This document shows, piece after piece, positions 24,921-28,778 of a stretch of 28,778 bases of DNA. Both the position numbers and the translations under genes were made by a program. The notes under the pieces were generated by a model that saw only the letters and a list, made by a program, of their open reading frames with translations, was not told where the DNA came from and made no database searches. This stretch comes from an uncultured Ignavibacteria bacterium (GTDB lineage: Bacteria > Bacteroidota > Ignavibacteria > Ignavibacteriales > Melioribacteraceae): assembly GCA_937930275.1 (NCBI GenBank), contig CALGLM010000405.1:1-28778 (forward strand), written 5' to 3'. The number at the start of each line of letters is the position of its first letter. Position 1 is the stretch's first letter.

Positions 24921-25736
24921 CTATAAATTTTGTTTCGTAATTTCGTCAATCTTTTTAACGCTGACAAGCACATTTTCCAAAAAATCTAAATTTAATTGGC
25001 TTGCGGCATCACTTAATGCTTTTTCGGGATTAGGGTGCACTTCCAAAAATAGGGCGTCAATACCTACTGCTGCAGCTGCTTTAGCTAAATAAGGAATAAA
25101 TGTGGGATTTCCGCCCGTTACATTTCCGCTACCCGGCATTTGTACTGCATGTGTGGCATCCATAACTACCGGATAACCTAAATTGTGCATTATAACTAAC
25201 GAGCGCATATCAACAACCAAATTATGATATCCGAATGTAGTGCCTCTTTCAGTCAACATTATTTTTTTGTTGCCGGTCGATTCAATTTTTTCTGCAGCAT
25301 GCTTCATTTCTTCAGGAGCTAAAAATTGTCCTTTTTTAACGTTTACAATCTTTCCTGTTTCTCCCGCAGCTATTAATAATTCGGTTTGACGGCATAAAAA
25401 AGCAGGTATTTGTAATATATCGGCAACCTCTTTTGCTTTTTGTATTTCTTCTACCGAATGAACATCGGTGACTATAGGAACGTTCAGTTGATTTTTAATA
25501 TCATCTAAAATTTTTAAAGCTTCGTCATCACCAAGTCCGCTAAAAGAATTTAAATTAGTTCTGTTAGCTTTTTTATAGCTGGATTTAAATACGAACGGGA
25601 TGTTTAATTTGGCTGTAATTTCTTTTATTTTTTCCGCAGTATAAAAAGTAATTTCTCTATTTTCAACAACACACGGACCGGCTAACAATACAAACGGATA
25701 ATTGTTACCGATATTAATCGAGTTTAATTTTATCAA
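24921..25736 (-). CDS. kdsA: Kdo-8-phosphate synthase
   Basis: Condenses phosphoenolpyruvate with arabinose 5-phosphate to give Kdo 8-phosphate. The protein has 271 residues with standard motifs: LLAGPCVVEN, FKSSYKKANRT, PVVMDATHAVQMPG and FLEVHPNPEKALSDA. Cys22 in AGPC, together with the His, Glu and Asp of the later motifs, marks the metal-dependent class (as in Aquifex) rather than the metal-free class, which has Asn there. The start codon is TTG at 25736, supported by AGAGG seven bases upstream. Directly downstream is kdsD, which makes its substrate, so consecutive enzymes of one pathway are encoded together. Confidence 0.96.
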   Translation of the reverse strand: MIKLNSINIGNNYPFVLLAGPCVVENREITFYTAEKIKEITAKLNIPFVFKSSYKKANRTNLNSFSGLGDDEALKILDDIKNQLNVPIVTDVHSVEEIQKAKEVADILQIPAFLCRQTELLIAAGETGKIVNVKKGQFLAPEEMKHAAEKIESTGNKKIMLTERGTTFGYHNLVVDMRSLVIMHNLGYPVVMDATHAVQMPGSGNVTGGNPTFIPYLAKAAAAVGIDALFLEVHPNPEKALSDAASQLNLDFLENVLVSVKKIDEITKQNL

Positions 25737-25747
25737 TATATACCTCT

Positions 25748-26782
25748 TTAAAAAATCGGGTCTATTACTTCGTTTCTCTCTTTTCCTTTACGACTTTTGC
25801 CGAAATGTTTATAAGCCAAATCGGTAGCTTCACGACCTCGTGGTGTACGCATAATAAATCCTTGTTGAATCAAAAAAGGTTCATACACTTCTTCAATAGT
25901 TCCGGGGTCTTCATTTACCGAAACGCTAAGATTGTTTAACCCAACCGGACCGCCGTTAAATTTTTCAATTATGGTTAAAATAATATCTTTATCCATTTCA
26001 TCCAAACCAAATTCATCAACATCCAAAGCCAATAAAGCTTTTTTTGCGATAGCTAAATCAACAGAAGATTTATTTTCGTAATCTGCAAAATCACGGGTAC
26101 GTTTAAGTAGTCTATTAGCAATTCTTGGCGTTCCGCGTGAACGTTTTGCAATTTCGTAAGCTGCGTCATCATTAATTCTAATACCCAGTATATTTGCCGA
26201 TCTTTGAACAATTTTTTGTAAAATTTCGGCTGTATAATAGTCTAATCTTACTTTTATTCCAAATCTATCGCGTAAAGGTGCGGTTAATAACCCAGCACGT
26301 GTTGTAGCACCGGTTAAAGTAAAATGCGGAAGTTTAATTTGAACACTTCTTGCATTTGGACCGGTATCAATCATAATATCAATTTTAAAGTCTTCCATTG
26401 CCGAATATAGGTATTCTTCAACAAGAGGAGATAGACGATGTATTTCGTCAATAAATAGAACTGAATTTTCTTCCATATTGGTTAATAAACCGGCTAAATC
26501 ACCCGGTTTTTCCAATACAGGTCCGCTTGTAATTTTAATGGACGTTTCCATTTCGGAAGCACTAATATTTGCTAAAGTGGTTTTACACAAACCGGGAGGT
26601 CCCGTAAGTAGTACATGATCTAAACCTTCACCTCTTTTTTTTGCAGCCCCAATAAATACTTTAAAGTTTTCAATTATTTTTTGCTGACCTTGAAATTCTT
26701 CAAATTTATGAGGTCTTAAAGCATTATCCAGCTTTATTTCTTCTTCTTTAGGTAAAGGGTTTGTAGCTTCTGATTTTCTCAT
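25748..26782 (-). CDS. ruvB: Holliday junction branch-migration ATPase RuvB
   Basis: A 344-residue AAA+ motor that drives Holliday junction migration with RuvA. Family motifs are strong: [21 protein letters not shown], Walker [11 protein letters not shown], sensor [10 protein letters not shown], arginine-finger region LRDRFGI, and a C-terminal winged helix with [29 protein letters not shown] split over that domain. One residue is odd: the P-loop reads GPPGLCKT, with Cys66 where Gly precedes the catalytic Lys67. The codon is TGT (plus-strand 26585-26587), one base from GGT. No ruvA or ruvC is nearby; the gene sits between a membrane acyltransferase and kdsA. Confidence 0.95.
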   Translation of the reverse strand: MRKSEATNPLPKEEEIKLDNALRPHKFEEFQGQQKIIENFKVFIGAAKKRGEGLDHVLLTGPPGLCKTTLANISASEMETSIKITSGPVLEKPGDLAGLLTNMEENSVLFIDEIHRLSPLVEEYLYSAMEDFKIDIMIDTGPNARSVQIKLPHFTLTGATTRAGLLTAPLRDRFGIKVRLDYYTAEILQKIVQRSANILGIRINDDAAYEIAKRSRGTPRIANRLLKRTRDFADYENKSSVDLAIAKKALLALDVDEFGLDEMDKDIILTIIEKFNGGPVGLNNLSVSVNEDPGTIEEVYEPFLIQQGFIMRTPRGREATDLAYKHFGKSRKGKERNEVIDPIF

Positions 26783-26796
26783 AAACCCAATTTTGC

Positions 26797-27876
26797 CTAA
26801 CGTTTAAAAACGTATTTAAGTTTTGAGTTGGCTTTAACCATACCAATCATTAATAAAATCATTGCTACAGCCGAACTTAATGCAGCAGTTGAGTTTAATT
26901 GACTTCCTGCAATACTATCAAATCCTGGGAAGAATACAAATCCGTATAGTACCATTAAATGTGCTACATATATAAATAGAGTGTTTCCGCCCAACATCCT
27001 TACAATTTTGGGACAATGACTCATTTTCTTTTCAACAATGGTAGCAAAGCCATAAAGCGCAATAACCACACCGGTACGTAAAAGTACTAATTTAATAATT
27101 TCAACCCAATATTTATCTTCAATTAATCCATGAATGCTTAACTGGCTAATTATTGCAGATAACGACACAAATAAAGATCCGTAAAACACTAAGTTATAAC
27201 TGAAAACTCTTGTTTTAACAAATTCTTTGTTATTAGCTATAAAACTTCCTAAAATTGCTCCTGCCATTACGTATCCTGCCCAAGGAAATAACGGGAATAA
27301 CGAACCGTATCTATCTGTAAAAAATCCGCGTATAATTGGAGGGAGTGTATCAAAAGCATTAGAAGTTAAAACAGAAGGAGCGAGTAAGAAAAAGAATAAT
27401 GCGGCAATAGTATATGTAATGTTGTCACTTATCTTAAACTTTTCACTAATGTAACTTAATCCGATTACGAAAAATAATCCTATCCCTATTATATGCAACG
27501 CATCTACAGTATAAAAAGTTAACCATTGTGCATACGATATACCGGATAAATCAAAAACTTGACTTAAAGGAAATCGTAAAATATAACCGAGGAACAATAA
27601 TAATCCGACTCTTTTTAATCCTTTTACAACGCGAGGATTTTGATTAAAAGGTATATTAACCGAACGCAATAAATAAGTAAATGCTAATCCCGATGTAAAC
27701 ATAAAAATTGGGGCAGTAAAACCTCTAATTGTGTGCCAAATATAATAAAAGCCTGATTCTACAGTTCTGTATTCGGGACTTAATAACGAGTTAATTGTAT
27801 GACCTTGCACCATTTGCAATACCGCAAATGCTCTCATAAGGTCTATAAATATCAATCTTTCTTTTTTTGCTTCCAC
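26797..27876 (-). CDS. DUF1624 / heparan-glucosaminide acetyltransferase-like membrane protein
   Basis: A 359-residue polytopic membrane protein with about ten hydrophobic segments. The N-terminal [20 protein letters not shown] and the following [19 protein letters not shown] match the DUF1624/HGSNAT-like acyltransferase group; the His in QGH and the FTAPIFMF loop are the hallmarks. Members are thought to move acyl groups across the membrane onto sugars, so decoration of LPS or another surface glycan is an inference from the operon. The start codon is GTG at 27876, with a weak ribosome site. It leads an eight-gene run downstream of a good promoter candidate (27914-27945), with ruvB 14 bases on. 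Confidence 0.82.
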   Translation of the reverse strand: MEAKKERLIFIDLMRAFAVLQMVQGHTINSLLSPEYRTVESGFYYIWHTIRGFTAPIFMFTSGLAFTYLLRSVNIPFNQNPRVVKGLKRVGLLLFLGYILRFPLSQVFDLSGISYAQWLTFYTVDALHIIGIGLFFVIGLSYISEKFKISDNITYTIAALFFFLLAPSVLTSNAFDTLPPIIRGFFTDRYGSLFPLFPWAGYVMAGAILGSFIANNKEFVKTRVFSYNLVFYGSLFVSLSAIISQLSIHGLIEDKYWVEIIKLVLLRTGVVIALYGFATIVEKKMSHCPKIVRMLGGNTLFIYVAHLMVLYGFVFFPGFDSIAGSQLNSTAALSSAVAMILLMIGMVKANSKLKYVFKR

Positions 27877-27913
27877 TTTCTGCTAAAAACTTATTTTAAA
27901 AATATTTAACTAA

Positions 27914-27945
27914 CAAAAATACTACTTTTTTTTGATTAATGAAAC
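27914..27945 (-). promoter_or_regulatory. Candidate promoter for the eight-gene envelope operon
   Basis: On the minus strand TATTTTTG (27921-27914) matches TAnnTTTG exactly. GTTTC (27945-27941) supplies a near-TTTG box 19 bases upstream. Predicted transcript start is near 27910, about 34 bases before the GTG start. Confidence 0.5.
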
Positions 27946-28105
27946 ATATTATTTTTTCAAAAACTTTATAAAAAATATCTATTTCCATTTATTATTATCG
28001 AACTTTTACGGATTTTATTGAGTGCAAAAAAAATTCCGATTTTTGTTAGAATATTAAAAGATTTTGGCGGCTTTTTTTTGCAATATAACCGCAAAAGTGT
28101 AGAAA

Positions 28106-28121
28106 TGTGATTTAGATCACA
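28106..28121 (+). promoter_or_regulatory. CRP-type operator upstream of the OmpA-associated gene
   Basis: TGTGATTTAGATCACA fits TGTGA-N6-TCACA with no mismatch, and the bases on the left (AAA) also match the Escherichia coli CRP consensus. Its centre is 28113.5. The box TAACTTTA at 28143-28150 predicts a transcript start near 28155, which puts the operator at about -41.5, the class II activator position. No TTTG box is found at the expected place, which fits activator dependence. The regulator itself is not in the window. Confidence 0.7.
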
Positions 28122-28182
28122 AACTTTTTAACATAAAAGGAATAACTTTAATAACCCGATTAATTAACAATGGAGTTATAAA

Positions 28183-28778
28183 ATGAGATTGGTTATTAAA
28201 TTTGTTATGTTTTTTATGCTAAGTTCGGCTTGTATTTGGAGTCAGGAGTTAAAGACATACTCCGACTATACTTTTGTACCTGGAAGTAAAATAATCTTTT
28301 ATGATGATTTTTCGCTTGATAATGTCGGAGAATTTCCGGGAAATTGGGGGACAAACGGAAGCGGTGAAATTGTAACAACAAACAATTTTGCGGGAAAATG
28401 GTTAAAAATGACGAATGAAACAGCATATGTGCCAAATATTAATAAAACACTGCCCGAAAATTTTACCATAGAATTTGACATGATAGTTGACGGTAAAATG
28501 ATTGATGATATTGATTATTTAGGACATTTCACTATAGGTATAATTTCAAAAGAAGAAGGGAATGACGAAATCGGTGAATCTTACCCTTCTGAAATGGGAA
28601 ATGCTTCTTTTTTTATATCAAATTATTTTAGGTTTGAAGAATCATCGGATTTTATGGTAGAAGGTTCTGCATGGATGCCAAACGGAGATAGAAAAGTAAT
28701 CGATCCAAGAAGCATTCAAAATAAAGTACTTAATAGCTGTTACGGAAAAATTACAAGAGTTTCAATTTCAGTTAACGG
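28183..28778 (+). CDS. N-terminal part of an exported OmpA-associated protein
   Basis: An open frame of 198 codons running off the window end, with GGAG seven bases before its ATG. The signal peptide MRLVIKFVMFFMLSSACIWS is cut before Gln; SSAC could alternatively be a poor lipobox. The mature part has YDDFSLDNVGEFPGNWG and NGSGEIVTTNNFAGKWLKM, then FTIEFDMIVDG. This resembles the concanavalin/LamG-like domain found in front of an OmpA peptidoglycan-binding domain in Bacteroidota and Ignavibacteria proteins. That resemblance is from memory, and the OmpA domain itself would lie beyond the window. It is transcribed away from the envelope operon, behind a CRP-type operator. Confidence 0.72.
   Translation, partial: MRLVIKFVMFFMLSSACIWSQELKTYSDYTFVPGSKIIFYDDFSLDNVGEFPGNWGTNGSGEIVTTNNFAGKWLKMTNETAYVPNINKTLPENFTIEFDMIVDGKMIDDIDYLGHFTIGIISKEEGNDEIGESYPSEMGNASFFISNYFRFEESSDFMVEGSAWMPNGDRKVIDPRSIQNKVLNSCYGKITRVSISVN

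Larger units (their letters stand above)
27877..28182. other. Divergent intergenic region, 306 bases
   Basis: No gene is seen. It holds the minus-strand promoter at 27914-27945; a possible distal plus-strand promoter ending in GATTTTTG at 28038-28045; an imperfect inverted repeat (TTTTGGCGG 28062-28070 with CCGCAAAA 28089-28096); the CRP-type operator at 28106-28121 with a downstream box at 28143-28150; and the GGAG ribosome site at 28172-28175. Confidence 0.6.

Overview
This AT-rich window encodes a Gram-negative cell with Kdo-containing lipopolysaccharide, TonB-dependent uptake and a respiratory complex I. Gene content points to the Bacteroidota/Ignavibacteria/Kapabacteria side of the FCB group. 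The clues are the OstA-like LptA protein, the DUF4292 lipoprotein beside an EnvC-like protein, PorV/FadL-type and YjbH-like barrels, signal peptides cut before Gln, and promoter boxes of the TTTG / TAnnTTTG type. No rRNA, tRNA, CRISPR array, insertion sequence or phage gene was seen.

Layout. (1) 1-1992, plus: 3' part of cysS, a small membrane-anchored protein of unknown function and an outer-membrane barrel. (2) 2128-5319, plus: a tight set of two AGCYT-type lipoproteins, the second with a CxxCH motif, and a PorV/FadL-like barrel. (3) 5391-6344, plus: rsgA, which appears to start at an ATT codon. It overlaps tail-to-tail with an orphan ATP-grasp gene on the minus strand (6319-7239). (4) 7343-11189, plus: a TPR lipoprotein, a DUF4292 lipoprotein and an EnvC-like protein with a degenerate M23 site, all overlapping. 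(5) 11358-14132, minus: a small membrane protein followed by a TonB-dependent receptor. (6) 14332-18761, plus: nuoABCDEF only, closed by a strong bidirectional terminator at 18783-18809. (7) 27876-18812, minus: an eight-gene run of a DUF1624 membrane acyltransferase, ruvB, kdsA, kdsD, lptC, an lptA-like gene, lptB and an RsbU-type phosphatase. (8) From 28183, plus: the start of an OmpA-associated surface protein, cut by the window end, behind a perfect CRP-type operator.

How it fits together. Block 7 makes Kdo precursors (KdsD, KdsA) and moves LPS to the surface (LptB, LptC, LptA-like). Blocks 2, 4 and 5 are envelope genes. Block 6 supplies the NADH-input and quinone-connecting part of complex I, but not NuoG or the membrane pumps.

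The points most worth following are the ATT start of rsgA, the CRP-type operator at 28106-28121, the Gly-to-Cys change in the RuvB P-loop, the CxxCH lipoprotein set, and the small protein paired with the TonB receptor. No wholly new multi-gene system was proven; the lipoprotein set and the TonB-partner pair come closest.
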